Source: Sinorhizobium terangae
GTDB taxonomy: Bacteria > Pseudomonadota > Alphaproteobacteria > Rhizobiales > Rhizobiaceae
Length of the DNA stretch: 64,000 bases
Assembly: GCF_009601505.1 (NCBI RefSeq)
Contig: NZ_WITC01000055.1
Span: 1-64,000 of the forward strand
Direction: 5' to 3'
Made by a program: the position numbers and the translations under genes. Positions 28,251 to 38,244 of the stretch are shown piece after piece (positions within the stretch are counted from its first letter, which is position 1; every line of letters starts with the position of its first letter). The notes beneath the pieces are model-generated. The model saw only the letters and a program-made list of their open reading frames with translations, made no database searches and was not told where the DNA came from.

Positions 28251-29470
28251 GTTCGCCCCCAACTGTCGTTGATAAGGCGGACAATCGCCTCGTTCACGGC
28301 GTCTACGGCCTCGCGGGCGCGCTTCTGGGTTTCGCGTCCGATCTGTCCCATTTCGAGCTCGTATACCGAGCGTTTCGCGAGGCCGGCGGCCTCAACTGCC
28401 GTGCTCTCGATGGCCGTAGGCAACAAAACATCGTCCCCGAACAGATGTCGAAGCATAGCAACAACCTGAGACTGCGGGGCATCATTGGGATCGTGCCTTG
28501 TCACGAGATAGCGGATGAAATCTTGGTCAAGCTGAGCGCCGCTCTCATTCAGCACGCTAATAAGATCGCCCATCATGAGAAGGAATTGGCTCATTGATGC
28601 AACGTCCAGCATGGCCGGATGCACCGTTATGATCATGCTCGTCGCTGCATATATCGCGCCGAGCGTCAAAAAACCGAGCGACGGTGGAGTATCGAGAACC
28701 ACGACGTCGTAGTCCGACTCGACTTCTGAAAGAGCGAGCTTCAAGCGCTCAAAGAAGATTGCGCCCGAGCTAGATTTGTTTGCCAAGACCCGCGGCGTTT
28801 CGTGCTCATATTCCATGACTTCCAAGTTGCCCGGAATGAGGTCGATACCATCAAAGTATGTCTTGCGGATGATCTCGCGGATTGGGCGACGTTCAGCGTC
28901 GTCATAGCGCAAAGCGGCATAGATCGTTTCGTTCGACCCGACGTCGATCTCTGGCTGCGCACCGAACATAGCGGACAGGGATGCTTGAGGATCCAAGTCG
29001 AGTGCTAGAACGCGATAGCCGTGCAGAGCCAGATAGTGGGAAAGGTGGACGCAGGTAGTCGTCTTCGCGCTGCCGCCCTTGAAGTTGGCTATCGCAACAA
29101 CCTGAAGGTGCTCCCCGGGGCGACGGCGAGGAAGAAAGCGCAAGGCCTCCGCGGGTTTCTGCTTTGCGAACAGCTCTCGCAACTCGTTGATCTGGGCCAA
29201 TGTATAGACGCGGTGGTTGTTTTCCAGCCTGCTGGGAACCGGCCCTCGTCCTTCCGTGGACATGAGCTTCAGAGTGGAATCGGGTATGGACGTCAGCTTC
29301 GACACTTCGTTGGTCAAGAACGGTCGAAGCGTCTTTTCCGACGTTGGCGGATACATCCGAGTTCTGAGTTGCTGCAGCTGCCCGGACAGAAGTCCGGCAT
29401 GCCGCGTGATTTTGCTGCCCGCATCTTCCTGCGAGCTAACAACTGATTCCACTCGGTTTGCTATCGCCAT
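28247..29470 (-). CDS. repA: RepA partition ATPase (ParA family)
   Basis: ATG 29470 (MAIANRVESVVSS) follows AGAGGGA at usual spacing; the frame is open upstream but the extra residues look unreal. The 407-residue product has an N-terminal HTH region and a deviant Walker A motif (NFKGGSAKTTT), then LDLDPQASLS and VVLDTPPSLG. RepA with RepB partitions the plasmid and represses the operon promoter, which should lie in the gap before traI. Confidence 0.95.
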   Translation of the reverse strand: MAIANRVESVVSSQEDAGSKITRHAGLLSGQLQQLRTRMYPPTSEKTLRPFLTNEVSKLTSIPDSTLKLMSTEGRGPVPSRLENNHRVYTLAQINELRELFAKQKPAEALRFLPRRRPGEHLQVVAIANFKGGSAKTTTCVHLSHYLALHGYRVLALDLDPQASLSAMFGAQPEIDVGSNETIYAALRYDDAERRPIREIIRKTYFDGIDLIPGNLEVMEYEHETPRVLANKSSSGAIFFERLKLALSEVESDYDVVVLDTPPSLGFLTLGAIYAATSMIITVHPAMLDVASMSQFLLMMGDLISVLNESGAQLDQDFIRYLVTRHDPNDAPQSQVVAMLRHLFGDDVLLPTAIESTAVEAAGLAKRSVYELEMGQIGRETQKRAREAVDAVNEAIVRLINDSWGRT

Positions 29471-29683
29471 TGATCCCTCTTGGCGGCCTTCCGCCGGTTT
29501 ACCCGCGTTTGCCCGCCAAAGGTAGAACACGATTCTCCCGAGCCCGTCCAGAAGTTTAGCGTTAACAAAAGTTTAACGAGGCGAAAGTTTCCTAGCACCC
29601 CAGCAAGCGGCTTCTCGGCTTTTTCTGTTCCCGCTCCGAGGGTTAGCCGAAACTCTCCAACTTCCTGATCCCGGATTGTTCTC

Positions 29684-29700
29684 CTGTGAATCTTACAATC
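29684..29700 (+). promoter_or_regulatory. Candidate tra regulatory box, copy 1
   Basis: CTGTGAATCTTACAATC here matches the minus-strand sequence at 49315-49331 in 16 of 17 positions. The two copies lie upstream of traI and upstream of traA, and both point towards those genes. The TGT-N7-ACA core suits a dimeric regulator such as TraR, but it is not the canonical Ti tra box. Confidence 0.45.
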
Positions 29701-29772
29701 AAAGCTGGCGCTCCGAACCGCGTCAAGGAGGTTCTTGACAGCAAGGCGGTGCCCGACTCAGCTCCACTAATC

Positions 29773-29788
29773 TTGTCGAATTCTACAA
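29773..29788. promoter_or_regulatory. Near-palindrome upstream of traI
   Basis: TTGTCGAATTCTACAA is an inverted repeat with one mismatch, centred about 68 bp before the traI start. It shares TTGT and ACA ends with the 17-bp motif further upstream and may be a second regulator half-site pair. Confidence 0.35.
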
Positions 29789-29848
29789 CTGCCCAACGAT
29801 TCTGATCCGTGCTCATCTCCGCAACGATTTTCAACGACGGAGAGAACC

Positions 29849-30472
29849 ATGCAGGTGATTGCGATTTCTGCACGCCCGGATTTTCGGGAGAAGCGACTAC
29901 TCGAACAACACCACCGGCTGCGAGCGCGAGTCTTTTCTGATCGGCTGGGCTGGGAGGTTAGCGTTTCCGACGGTCAGGAATCTGACCCTTTTGATGAGCT
30001 TCAACCGACCTACGTCCTAGCCGTTTCGGAGAGCGGGCGCGTGGCAGGATGCGCCCGGCTACTGCCCGCCCTGGGCCCAACCATGCTGACTGAGGTCTTT
30101 CCCTCACTTCTACCGGGCGAGGGATTGAACGCTCATCGTTTCATGATCGAGAGCTCTCGCTTCTGCGTCGACACGACCCTTGCGGAGGGAAGGGGAGCCG
30201 GCTCGGTCCATGAGGCGACCCTAACCATGTTCGCGGGTATCATCGAATGGTGCATGACGAATGGGTACGCGGAGATCGTCACGGTGACCGATCTGCGATT
30301 TGAGCGGATCCTCGCCCGCGTTGGTTGGCCGCTTCAGCGCCTTGGCCAGCCGAGGACCATCGGTGTGACCAAGGCCGTGGCGGGCACTCTGCCCGCCACT
30401 CGGGATGCGTTTTTGAAGGTCCGCCCTACCGACTACCGGTCTGAGTTCGCCCCTCACAGCCAGGCAGCATAA
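29849..30472 (+). CDS. traI: TraI acyl-homoserine-lactone synthase (LuxI family)
   Basis: This 207-residue LuxI-type enzyme joins S-adenosylmethionine with an acyl chain to make the signal that activates TraR. The conserved features are visible: RARVFSDRLGW (Arg, Phe and Trp of the active site), ESDPFDELQPTYVLA and the later GCARLLPALGPTML and ESSRFCV. It is the first gene of the traI-trb operon and lies 10 nt before trbB. Its position divergent from repABC is the Ti-plasmid arrangement. Confidence 0.95.
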   Translation: MQVIAISARPDFREKRLLEQHHRLRARVFSDRLGWEVSVSDGQESDPFDELQPTYVLAVSESGRVAGCARLLPALGPTMLTEVFPSLLPGEGLNAHRFMIESSRFCVDTTLAEGRGAGSVHEATLTMFAGIIEWCMTNGYAEIVTVTDLRFERILARVGWPLQRLGQPRTIGVTKAVAGTLPATRDAFLKVRPTDYRSEFAPHSQAA

Positions 30473-30482
30473 GGAGAAATCC

Positions 30483-31460
30483 GTGACACAGCTTCGCTCT
30501 CATCTTCGACTCGTCCGTAAGCTTCAGGAGGCGCTGGGCAATCAGCTTTGCATTGCACTAGACGATAGCAATGTCGTCGAGATTATGCTGAACCCGGATG
30601 GGAAATTGTTCATCGAGCGGCTCGGTCAAGGTGTCGCGCAGGTTGGAGAAATGTCGTCGGCTGCGGCGGAAGTGGTGATTGGAACGGTCGCCCATGCGCT
30701 TCGGTCGGAAGTGGATACCGACCAACCTATCATCTCCGGAGAACTCCCGATCGGCGGTCATCGCTTTGAAGGCTTATTGCCGCCGGTAGTTCTCAAGCCG
30801 GCCTTTACTATTCGTCGGCGGGCATCACGCCTAATTCCACTTATTGAATACGTTCGTTCAGCTGTCATGACGGAGGCCCACGCCGCGACGATCCGTAGCG
30901 CGATTGCCTCACGTCTAAACATTGTGATTTCCGGTGGTACCGGCTCCGGCAAGACGACGCTCGCGAATGCCGTGATCAATGAGATTGTGAAGACCGCACC
31001 GGAAGACCGGCTCGTCATCCTGGAGGATACAGCCGAGATCCAATGCACGGCTGAGAACGCCGTTCTCCTGCACACGAGTGATACCATTGATATGGTCCGG
31101 CTCCTGAAAAGCACGATGCGCCTGCGCCCCGACCGCATTGTCGTTGGCGAGGTTCGCGACGGCGCCGCGCTGACGCTTCTAAAAGCTTGGAATACGGGCC
31201 ACGCCGGCGGGGTGGCAACAATTCACTCGAACACAGCGACGTCGGCGCTTCGCCGCTTGGAACAGCTGACTGCCGAAGCCAGCCAGCAGCCGATGCACGA
31301 GGTGATCGGCGAGGCGGTCGACCTCATCGTTTCGATCGAACGGACGCCACGAGGACGGCGCGTGCGCGATGTCATCCATGTCGAGCGCTTCACCAACGGC
31401 CAATATGAGATTGACTCCGGTCAACTCACACAAGAACAGGAGGCGCGGCATGTGGCGTAA
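30483..31460 (+). CDS. trbB: TrbB, secretion ATPase of the mating pore (VirB11 type)
   Basis: GTG 30483 follows AAGGAG. The 325-residue ATPase has Walker [11 protein letters not shown], the Asp-box [10 protein letters not shown], Walker B-like [11 protein letters not shown] and the His-box [12 protein letters not shown]. These define the VirB11/PulE family. It energises pilus and substrate transport at the inner membrane. The trbC start lies inside its last codons. Confidence 0.95.
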   Translation: MTQLRSHLRLVRKLQEALGNQLCIALDDSNVVEIMLNPDGKLFIERLGQGVAQVGEMSSAAAEVVIGTVAHALRSEVDTDQPIISGELPIGGHRFEGLLPPVVLKPAFTIRRRASRLIPLIEYVRSAVMTEAHAATIRSAIASRLNIVISGGTGSGKTTLANAVINEIVKTAPEDRLVILEDTAEIQCTAENAVLLHTSDTIDMVRLLKSTMRLRPDRIVVGEVRDGAALTLLKAWNTGHAGGVATIHSNTATSALRRLEQLTAEASQQPMHEVIGEAVDLIVSIERTPRGRRVRDVIHVERFTNGQYEIDSGQLTQEQEARHVA

Positions 31461-31836
31461 GAATATGGTTGCGTCCATTGGACTCCGTGCAGCGCCGATG
31501 GTCCTGGTATTGGTCGCCCCAGCGCTGGCCAGTTCCGGCGGCGGCGGGCTGCCGTGGGAAGGACCGCTCGAGCAAATCCAGGAGTCGATCACTGGCCCCG
31601 TCGCGGGCTACATCGCGCTTGCCGCGGTAGCGATCGCTGGCGGCATGCTTATCTTCGGCGGTGAGCTTAACGATTTCGCGCGGCGGCTGATCTACGTCGT
31701 TCTGGTCGCCGGTATTCTTCTCGGCGCGACTCAAATCGTCGGTCTCTTCGGCGCCACCGGCGCTTCGATCGGATTGTCCGACGAACAAACCACACCAAGC
31801 GGCTCGAACGGAAAAGGGGAGGGGGCTCATGGCTGA
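31450..31836 (+). CDS. trbC: TrbC, pilin precursor
   Basis: ATG 31450 overlaps trbB by 11 nt and gives 128 residues. A signal peptide ([22 protein letters not shown]) is followed by two hydrophobic segments, as expected for VirB2/TrbC pilins. TraF, encoded at 45277-45843, is the peptidase expected to cyclise or process it. Confidence 0.92.
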   Translation: MWRKNMVASIGLRAAPMVLVLVAPALASSGGGGLPWEGPLEQIQESITGPVAGYIALAAVAIAGGMLIFGGELNDFARRLIYVVLVAGILLGATQIVGLFGATGASIGLSDEQTTPSGSNGKGEGAHG

Positions 31837-32128
31837 GTCCCTGTCTCGCCTCCAGCGCAACCGAATACATCGAGCCCTGTCACGCCCGAACTTGCTGATG
31901 GGGGCGGACCGAGAACTTGTGCTCATCACCGGTCTCGCCGCCATCATCCTAATCTTCGTCGTGCTGACGATCTATTCGGCCCTTTTCGGGGTGGCTGTCT
32001 GGATCGTCATTGTCGGCTTGCTCCGAATGATGTCGAAGTCCGATCCGCTCATGCGGCATGTCTACGTGCGGCATGTTTCCTACAAGCCCTACTACAAGGC
32101 GACTAGTTCGCCTTGGCGGCGGCATTGA
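31829..32128 (+). CDS. trbD: TrbD, inner-membrane pore protein (VirB3 type)
   Basis: A 99-residue protein starting ATG 31829, overlapping trbC by 8 nt. It begins [22 protein letters not shown] and has a long hydrophobic hairpin ([20 protein letters not shown]). This is typical of TrbD/VirB3, which works with the TrbE ATPase at the inner membrane. Confidence 0.93.
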   Translation: MAESLSRLQRNRIHRALSRPNLLMGADRELVLITGLAAIILIFVVLTIYSALFGVAVWIVIVGLLRMMSKSDPLMRHVYVRHVSYKPYYKATSSPWRRH

Positions 32129-32138
32129 GGTGGCCGCC

Positions 32139-34595
32139 ATGGTAGCTCTGAAACGCGTCCGGGCCACAGGGCCATCCTTCGCCGATCTCGTTCCGTATGC
32201 GGGCCTAGTTGACAATGGCGTGTTGCTTTTGAAGGACGGGAGCCTGATGGCCGGTTGGTACTTCGCTGGCCCGGATTCCGAAAGTGCCACCGATCTGGAA
32301 CGCAACGAGCTGTCGAGGCAGATCAACGCGGTGCTCTCGCGGTTGGGCAGCGGCTGGATGATCCAGGTCGAAGCGATCCGTATTCCGACCGTCGACTACC
32401 CATCCGACGAACGCTGCCATTTTCCCGATCCGGTCACGCGTGCGATCGACGCCGAGCGCCGGGCGCACTTCACGCGCGAGCAGGGACATTTCGAGAGCAA
32501 GCATGCCCTGATCCTGACCTACAGACCGCTGGAACCGAAGCATACTGCGCTCAGCAAGTACATTTACTCCGATGAGGAGAGCCGCAAGAACTCCTACGCC
32601 GACACGGTGCTCTTCATCTTCAAGAACGCCATCCGCGAGATCGAGCAGTATCTGGCGAACACGCTTTCGATCCAACGCATGGAAACGCGCGAGGTGGCGG
32701 AGAGGGGAGGGGAGCGGATTACCCGGTATGACGAGCTGTTGCAGTTCGTCCGCTTCTGCATTGCTGGCGAACGCCACCCGATCCGGCTCCCTGACGTTCC
32801 CATGTATCTCGATTGGATCGCCACGGCCGAGCTCGAGCACGGCCTCAGTCCCAAGGTCGAGAACCGCTTTCTGGGCGTCGTGGCGATTGATGGTTTGCCT
32901 GCCGAGAGTTGGCCCGGAATCCTGAATAGCCTCAATCTAATGCCGCTAACTTATCGGTGGTCATCGCGTTTCATCTTCCTCAATGCCGAGGAGGCTCGCC
33001 ATAAGCTGGAGCGGACCCGCAAGAAGTGGCAGCAAAAGGTCAGGCCGTTCTTCGATCAGCTGTTCCAGACACAAAGCCGTTCCCTCGACCAAGATGCCAT
33101 GACGATGGTCGCGGAGACTGAGGATGCGATCGCGCAGGCTGCCTCGCAGCTGGTCGCCTACGGCTACTATACACCTGTCGTCGTGTTGTTCGACGACGAT
33201 CGCCACGCATTGCAGGAGAAAGCCGAGGCAATCCGCCGACTTATCCAGGCGGAAGGATTCGGTGCGAGGATCGAAACGCTCAACGCCACCGACGCCTATC
33301 TCGGTAGCCTGCCGGGCAACTGGTATTGCAATGTCCGCGATCCGCTGATCAATACGAGCAACTTGGCCGATCTCACACCGCTAAATTCCGTGTGGTCGGG
33401 AAACTCAATCGCACCTTGCCCATTTTACCCTCCGAACTCGCCGCCGCTCATGCAGGTCGCCAGCGGTTCGACGCCATTTCGCTTCAACCTCCATCTGGAT
33501 GACGTCGGCCATACACTGATCTTCGGCCCGACCGGTTCGGGCAAGTCGACGCTCCTGGCACTCATCGCAGCACAGTTCCGACGCTACGATCGGGCGCAGA
33601 TCTTCGCTTTCGACAAAGGAAGTTCGCTCCTGCCGCTGACGCTCGCTGCGGGCGGCGATCACTACGAGATCGGCGGGGACAATGAGGACGAGGGGAGGGC
33701 ACTGGCCTTCTGCCCCTTGGCCGAACTCGGCAGTGATGCAGACCGGGCTTGGGCAACCGAATGGATCGAGATGCTGGTCGCCTTGCAAGGCGTCACCATC
33801 ACGCCTGACCATCGAAACGCCATCTCGCGCCAGATTGGCCTCATGGTCAGCGCGCCAGGCCGGTCTCTTTCGGATTTCGTGAGCGGCGTACAGATGCGCC
33901 AGATCAAGGATGCGCTCCATCACTACACGGTCGATGGGCCGATGGGTCAGCTTCTCGACGCAGAAGAGGATGGCCTGTCCCTCTGCGCCTTTCAGACCTT
34001 CGAAATCGAGCAGATCATGAATATGGGCGAGCGCAATCTTGTACCGGTTCTCACTTACCTATTCAGACGGATCGAGAAGCGCCTTGATGGTTCACCGAGT
34101 CTGATCGTGCTCGATGAGGCATGGCTCATGCTGGGGCACCCCGTGTTCCGCAACAAGATCAGGGAATGGCTGAAGGTCCTGCGGAAGGCCAACTGCGCCG
34201 TGGTCCTTGCCACCCAATCGATATCGGACGTCGAGCGGTCCGGGATCATCGACGTGCTGAAGGAATCCTGCCCGACCAAGATCTGTCTACCGAACGCTGC
34301 GGCTCGTGAGCCCGGGACGCGGGAATTCTATGAACGGATCGGTTTCAACGAACGCCAGATCGAGATCGTTGCAACCGCGATCGCGAAGCGTGAGTACTAC
34401 GTTGCGACGCCCGAGGGCCGGCGTCTCTTCGAGATGGCACTCGGCCCGGTGGCGCTGAGCTTCGTCGGCGCCTCCGGCAAGGAAGACCTCAAGCGCATCC
34501 GCGCACTCAAAGCCGCACATGGCCGCGATTGGCCGGTCCATTGGCTACACACGAGAGGAGTTCACGATGCCGCATCGTTGCTCAAACACGACTAG
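32139..34595 (+). CDS. trbE: TrbE, mating-pore ATPase (VirB4 type)
   Basis: Starting at ATG 32139 (MVALKRVRATGPSFADLV), the usual TrbE opening, the product has 818 residues. A GTG at 32130 is an alternative start. Walker A is GPTGSGKST and Walker B is LIVLDEAWLML, with the C-terminal RecA-like domain of VirB4 proteins. It powers pilus assembly and pore function together with TrbB and TraG. The trbJ start overlaps its end. Confidence 0.95.
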   Translation: MVALKRVRATGPSFADLVPYAGLVDNGVLLLKDGSLMAGWYFAGPDSESATDLERNELSRQINAVLSRLGSGWMIQVEAIRIPTVDYPSDERCHFPDPVTRAIDAERRAHFTREQGHFESKHALILTYRPLEPKHTALSKYIYSDEESRKNSYADTVLFIFKNAIREIEQYLANTLSIQRMETREVAERGGERITRYDELLQFVRFCIAGERHPIRLPDVPMYLDWIATAELEHGLSPKVENRFLGVVAIDGLPAESWPGILNSLNLMPLTYRWSSRFIFLNAEEARHKLERTRKKWQQKVRPFFDQLFQTQSRSLDQDAMTMVAETEDAIAQAASQLVAYGYYTPVVVLFDDDRHALQEKAEAIRRLIQAEGFGARIETLNATDAYLGSLPGNWYCNVRDPLINTSNLADLTPLNSVWSGNSIAPCPFYPPNSPPLMQVASGSTPFRFNLHLDDVGHTLIFGPTGSGKSTLLALIAAQFRRYDRAQIFAFDKGSSLLPLTLAAGGDHYEIGGDNEDEGRALAFCPLAELGSDADRAWATEWIEMLVALQGVTITPDHRNAISRQIGLMVSAPGRSLSDFVSGVQMRQIKDALHHYTVDGPMGQLLDAEEDGLSLCAFQTFEIEQIMNMGERNLVPVLTYLFRRIEKRLDGSPSLIVLDEAWLMLGHPVFRNKIREWLKVLRKANCAVVLATQSISDVERSGIIDVLKESCPTKICLPNAAAREPGTREFYERIGFNERQIEIVATAIAKREYYVATPEGRRLFEMALGPVALSFVGASGKEDLKRIRALKAAHGRDWPVHWLHTRGVHDAASLLKHD

Positions 34596-35370
34596 CTGGC
34601 TCGCCGGCATCACGTCCCTCGCCGTAATGATCAATGTGACTGAGCCTACGTACGCCGGCACGGCCACCGGTGCTGCGACCGAATGGACGCAGGTCCTCAA
34701 CAACGGTGAGCTAATCTCGCTGGTAGGGAAGTCCGGTGAACAGATTCAGAATCAAATCACCCAGATCAGTCAGCTTGCGCAACAGATCGAAACTCAACTG
34801 AACATCTATCAGAACCTGCTTCAGAATACCGCCACCCTGCCAAGTCACATGTGGGGCCAGGTGGAAAGCGACCTCAACCAGCTACGAAACATTGTCGATC
34901 AGGGGCAGAGCATTTCGTTTTCGATGGGCAATGTGGACGACGTGCTCCAGCAGCGCTTCCAAAGCTATGCTGACCTGAAGACGAACCTGCCTGACAATGC
35001 ATCGTTTTCGAAGTCCTACCAGTCCTGGTCGGACACAAACCGCGACACGATCGCCAGCACACTGAAGGCCGCAAGCCTGACCGCCGACCAGTTCCACAGC
35101 GAGGAGGACACGATGGCCTCGCTGCGTTCAATGTCGCAGTCATCCGATGGCCAGATGAAGGCGCTGCAGGTCGGGCATCAAATCGCCGCCCAGCAAGTCG
35201 CGCAGATGCAGAAATTGCGCGGTCTCGTCTCGCAGCAGATGACGATGATGGGCACCTGGCTGCAGACCGAACAGACCGATAAGGATTTGGCCCAGGCCCG
35301 ACGGCACGAGTTCTTCAGCTCGAGCGCTCCCCTCACTTCCGGTGGTGAAAAGATGAAGGTGGAATGGTGA
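34567..35370 (+). CDS. trbJ: TrbJ, minor pilus component (VirB5 type)
   Basis: ATG 34567 lies inside the end of trbE and gives 267 residues with a signal-peptide-like start (SWLAGITSLAVMINVTEPTYA). A long helical coiled-coil region rich in Gln (IQNQITQISQLAQQIETQLN) follows, typical of TrbJ/VirB5. The C-terminus GGEKMKVEW closely resembles the end of the next protein, TrbK. Confidence 0.92.
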   Translation: MPHRCSNTTSWLAGITSLAVMINVTEPTYAGTATGAATEWTQVLNNGELISLVGKSGEQIQNQITQISQLAQQIETQLNIYQNLLQNTATLPSHMWGQVESDLNQLRNIVDQGQSISFSMGNVDDVLQQRFQSYADLKTNLPDNASFSKSYQSWSDTNRDTIASTLKAASLTADQFHSEEDTMASLRSMSQSSDGQMKALQVGHQIAAQQVAQMQKLRGLVSQQMTMMGTWLQTEQTDKDLAQARRHEFFSSSAPLTSGGEKMKVEW

Positions 35371-35540
35371 GAACGAAGCTGATCCTGATCACAATCGCGA
35401 CGATTCTTACGATCGACCGTGCCGGCATCTGGTTCATCATCTCGGAGAAGCAGACAGCACTGGAGCGCCGAGCGAAGTTCTACGGCTCGTCGAAAGAGTA
35501 CCCGACGTCGGGTGGCCAGAAGATGAAAGTCGAATGGTGA
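35367..35540 (+). CDS. trbK: TrbK, entry-exclusion protein
   Basis: GTG 35367 overlaps the trbJ stop (GTGA) and encodes 57 residues. A hydrophobic N-terminal segment (LILITIATILTIDRAGIWFII) precedes a charged tail ending SGGQKMKVEW, the conserved TrbK ending. No cysteine is present, so the lipoprotein lipobox known from some TrbK proteins is missing and it is probably anchored by its membrane helix. TrbK proteins prevent redundant mating between plasmid-bearing cells. Confidence 0.85.
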   Translation: MRTKLILITIATILTIDRAGIWFIISEKQTALERRAKFYGSSKEYPTSGGQKMKVEW

Positions 35541-35544
35541 ACCC

Positions 35545-36723
35545 ATGAACGTGAAACAACTCCGTGCTCTTCGCGTCGCCATGGTGTTTGCTGCTTTCGC
35601 TGTATTCGCCGCGCAGCCCGCATTGGCCCAGGAAGGCTCGGTACTGACGTCCCTTCAAAACCAGATCACGACTGCTGCGAAGGGGTGGGAAACCACCGTC
35701 ATGGACGCCGCGAAGTCATTGTTCTGGATTCTTGCTACCATCGAGATCGGCACCGCAGCGGTCTGGCTTGCCCTTCAGGCAGCGTCCCTCGACAGCTGGT
35801 TTGCCGAGCTCGTCCGGCGTATCATGTTCGTCGGCTTCTTCGCGTTCGTGCTGGCGCAGGGGCCGACCTTCGCCAAGGCCGTCGTCGACAGTCTCTTCCA
35901 GATTGGCGCCGGAGGAGGCACCGCCTCGCCGGCGGACGTCTTCAACGCCGGGCTCGCCGTCGCAACCAAGATGTCCGAAAAAATCCAGTTTGGCCTCTTC
36001 GAGGACAATTCGCTCGCGATCTCGGCCGCTTTCGCCATGGTGGTCGTCGTCATTTCTTTCTCCCTTGTCGCGGCAGTCTTTGTCTCCGTCATGGTTGAGA
36101 TGTACCTCGGCCTGCTTGCCGGAATGATCATGCTTGGCCTTGGAGGGTCGTCGTTCACCAAAGACTTCGCCGTCCGCTATCTGGTTTACGCCTTCTCGGT
36201 CGGCATGAAGCTCATGGCGCTAGTCATGATCTCCCGCATTGGATCGGAAGTCCTCATCGGGTTGGCGAATGAGCCCCAAGTCGGCGACCAGTTCCAGACC
36301 GCACTCGCAATTGCCGGGATCGCCGTGGTCGTCTTCATCATTGCGATCTACGTGCCGAATATCATTCAGGGCGTTGTCCAAGGTGCATCGGTGACCGGGG
36401 GCATGGAAACGATCCGTCACGGCGGGCAAGCAGCATCCTTCGCCGCAGGCGCCGGGTTCCTCGCAGCAGGTGGGACAGGAGCCGGTTTTGCGGCAGGTCA
36501 GGTCGCCAGAGCGACTGGGTCATCGTTCGCTGGTGCAGCTCTTCGAGGAATCGGCGCCGGGTTTGGATCGGCAGGCAAAGCTGCCGGTTCCGCGGCAAAG
36601 GAGAAGGCGATCGGTTCGCCCGGCGCTTATGCAGGTTCAATTCTTGGACTCGCCAACGCCAAGCTCGATGAGAGCCGCGGTAGTTCCAGCGGGCACAAGC
36701 CTCCTCCCGAACGCAAAGACTAA
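35545..36723 (+). CDS. trbL: TrbL, polytopic mating-pore protein (VirB6 type)
   Basis: ATG 35545 lies 4 nt after trbK. The 392-residue protein has a signal sequence ([16 protein letters not shown]), at least five hydrophobic segments in the middle and a Gly/Ala-rich C-terminal tail, as in TrbL/VirB6. It forms the inner-membrane channel. Confidence 0.94.
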   Translation: MNVKQLRALRVAMVFAAFAVFAAQPALAQEGSVLTSLQNQITTAAKGWETTVMDAAKSLFWILATIEIGTAAVWLALQAASLDSWFAELVRRIMFVGFFAFVLAQGPTFAKAVVDSLFQIGAGGGTASPADVFNAGLAVATKMSEKIQFGLFEDNSLAISAAFAMVVVVISFSLVAAVFVSVMVEMYLGLLAGMIMLGLGGSSFTKDFAVRYLVYAFSVGMKLMALVMISRIGSEVLIGLANEPQVGDQFQTALAIAGIAVVVFIIAIYVPNIIQGVVQGASVTGGMETIRHGGQAASFAAGAGFLAAGGTGAGFAAGQVARATGSSFAGAALRGIGAGFGSAGKAAGSAAKEKAIGSPGAYAGSILGLANAKLDESRGSSSGHKPPPERKD

Positions 36724-36748
36724 CAGCAACCAAGAAAGTGATGGATCG

Positions 36749-37411
36749 ATGGCAGCGAACCGCGCCCCCGAAAACCCCTATCTTGCCGCGCGCCAGGAAT
36801 GGACGGAACGTTACGGTTCTTATGTGCAGGCGGCCGCGGCGTGGCGCATCGTCGGTATTCTCGGGCTGTCCATGGCCGTGATCGGCTTTGGGTATGCCAT
36901 GTATCTCAGCACTCAGGTCAGGCTGGTGCCTTACATCATCGAAGTTGACAACCTCGGCACGTCGGTCACCGCCGGTTTCCCGGAGCAGATCGAATATGCG
37001 GATGTCCGGGTGGTGCGCGCCACGCTGGGCAATTTCGTATTCAGCTTCCGCTCGATCACGCCGGACGCCGTGGTGCAGAAACAATATATCGACCGAACCT
37101 ACGCGCTCCTTCGGACCTCCGATCCTTCGACGGAGAAGATCAACGCCTGGTTCCGGGGCAATTCGCCATTCGAGAAGGCAAAGACATCCACGATCGCCAT
37201 CGAGGTCAACAACATCGTGGCGCTGTCGAACCAGACCTATCAGATCGACTGGACCGAATACGAGCGGGATCGCAAAGGCAAGGAAATCGGCACGCGCCGG
37301 TTCCGCGGAATCGCGACGGTCGCGCTGACCGCGCCGCAGGACGAGGCGACGATCCGCCTCAATCCGATCGGTCTCTATATCCGGGACTTCGACTGGACAG
37401 CACAGCTTTAA
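36749..37411 (+). CDS. trbF: TrbF, inner-membrane pore protein (VirB8 type)
   Basis: ATG 36749 ([18 protein letters not shown]) gives 220 residues, the usual TrbF length. One membrane helix ([20 protein letters not shown]) is followed by the periplasmic VirB8-like domain ([28 protein letters not shown]). It helps assemble the secretion core. Confidence 0.95.
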   Translation: MAANRAPENPYLAARQEWTERYGSYVQAAAAWRIVGILGLSMAVIGFGYAMYLSTQVRLVPYIIEVDNLGTSVTAGFPEQIEYADVRVVRATLGNFVFSFRSITPDAVVQKQYIDRTYALLRTSDPSTEKINAWFRGNSPFEKAKTSTIAIEVNNIVALSNQTYQIDWTEYERDRKGKEIGTRRFRGIATVALTAPQDEATIRLNPIGLYIRDFDWTAQL

Positions 37412-37428
37412 GCGTAGGGGATTTTCCA

Positions 37429-38241
37429 ATGCACAAAACAGGATTGATCGCAGCCGCCGGCATGGCCGGACTCGTCCTTGCGAGCGGCGCTTTCGCCCAA
37501 AGCATGACATCGAATGAGATGAAGGGAACGAACCTTTCCAGGAAGTGGCGCGGCACGCCGGGCCTTGTAACCACCGGGCCGGATGGGAAAGTTGTCTTCC
37601 TGTTCGGCGAAACCCAACCCTCCGTGGTCTGCTCGCCGCTGCAGGTTTGCGATATCGAACTGCAGGGCGGCGAGATCGTCCGGGACGTTCTGGTCGGTGA
37701 CACTGTGCGGTGGAAGGTCGAACCGGCGACCTCTGGCGCGACCGGCGGACAAGCAATCCATTTGATCGTCAAGCCATCCGAGCCGGCTCTCGTCACCTCG
37801 ATGGTGGTCACGACGTCACGGCGCACCTACCACATCCAGCTCAAGTCCCATCCGAGCCAGTACATGGCCCGCGTCGGCTTCGAATATCCCGAAGACACCT
37901 CGACCAAGCTCGCCGACATTAATGCCCGGCTTGAGACCGGCGGTTTGCCGGGCACCACCGCCCCTGAGAAGTTGAACTTCTCCTATTCTGTCAGCGGCAG
38001 CGCCTCGTGGAAGCCGAAGCGAGTCTATTCCGACGGCTCGAAGACCTACATCCAGTTCCCCCGGTCAATCTCGGGACAGGACGCACCCGTCCTCTTCGTC
38101 GTTTCTGGCGGCCAGAACCGCATCGTTAACTATCGCATGAAGAACGATATGATGGTCGTCGACTATGTGGTCGACAAGGCGATCCTTGTTTCCGGTGTCG
38201 GCTGGCGACAACAGAAGATCACCATCCGGCGGGGAGGCTGA
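37429..38241 (+). CDS. trbG: TrbG, outer-membrane core protein (VirB9 type)
   Basis: The 270-residue product has a signal peptide ([17 protein letters not shown]) and the VirB9/TrbG domain, with [20 protein letters not shown] near the end. With TrbH and TrbI it forms the outer-membrane core complex of the mating pore. It starts 17 nt after trbF. Confidence 0.95.
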   Translation: MHKTGLIAAAGMAGLVLASGAFAQSMTSNEMKGTNLSRKWRGTPGLVTTGPDGKVVFLFGETQPSVVCSPLQVCDIELQGGEIVRDVLVGDTVRWKVEPATSGATGGQAIHLIVKPSEPALVTSMVVTTSRRTYHIQLKSHPSQYMARVGFEYPEDTSTKLADINARLETGGLPGTTAPEKLNFSYSVSGSASWKPKRVYSDGSKTYIQFPRSISGQDAPVLFVVSGGQNRIVNYRMKNDMMVVDYVVDKAILVSGVGWRQQKITIRRGG

Positions 38242-38244
38242 TCG

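Larger units (their letters stand above)
29471..29848. promoter_or_regulatory. Divergent repA / traI promoter region
   Basis: This gap should contain the repABC promoter on the minus strand and the quorum-controlled traI-trb promoter on the plus strand. It contains a 17-bp motif shared with the tra region (29684-29700) and a near-palindrome (29773-29788). I see no classical Ti-type tra box (ATGTGCAGATCTGCACAT). Confidence 0.6.

Noticed and set aside
36362-37756. 464-codon minus-strand frame over trbL-trbG
   Set aside because: It is antisense to three well-recognised trb genes.
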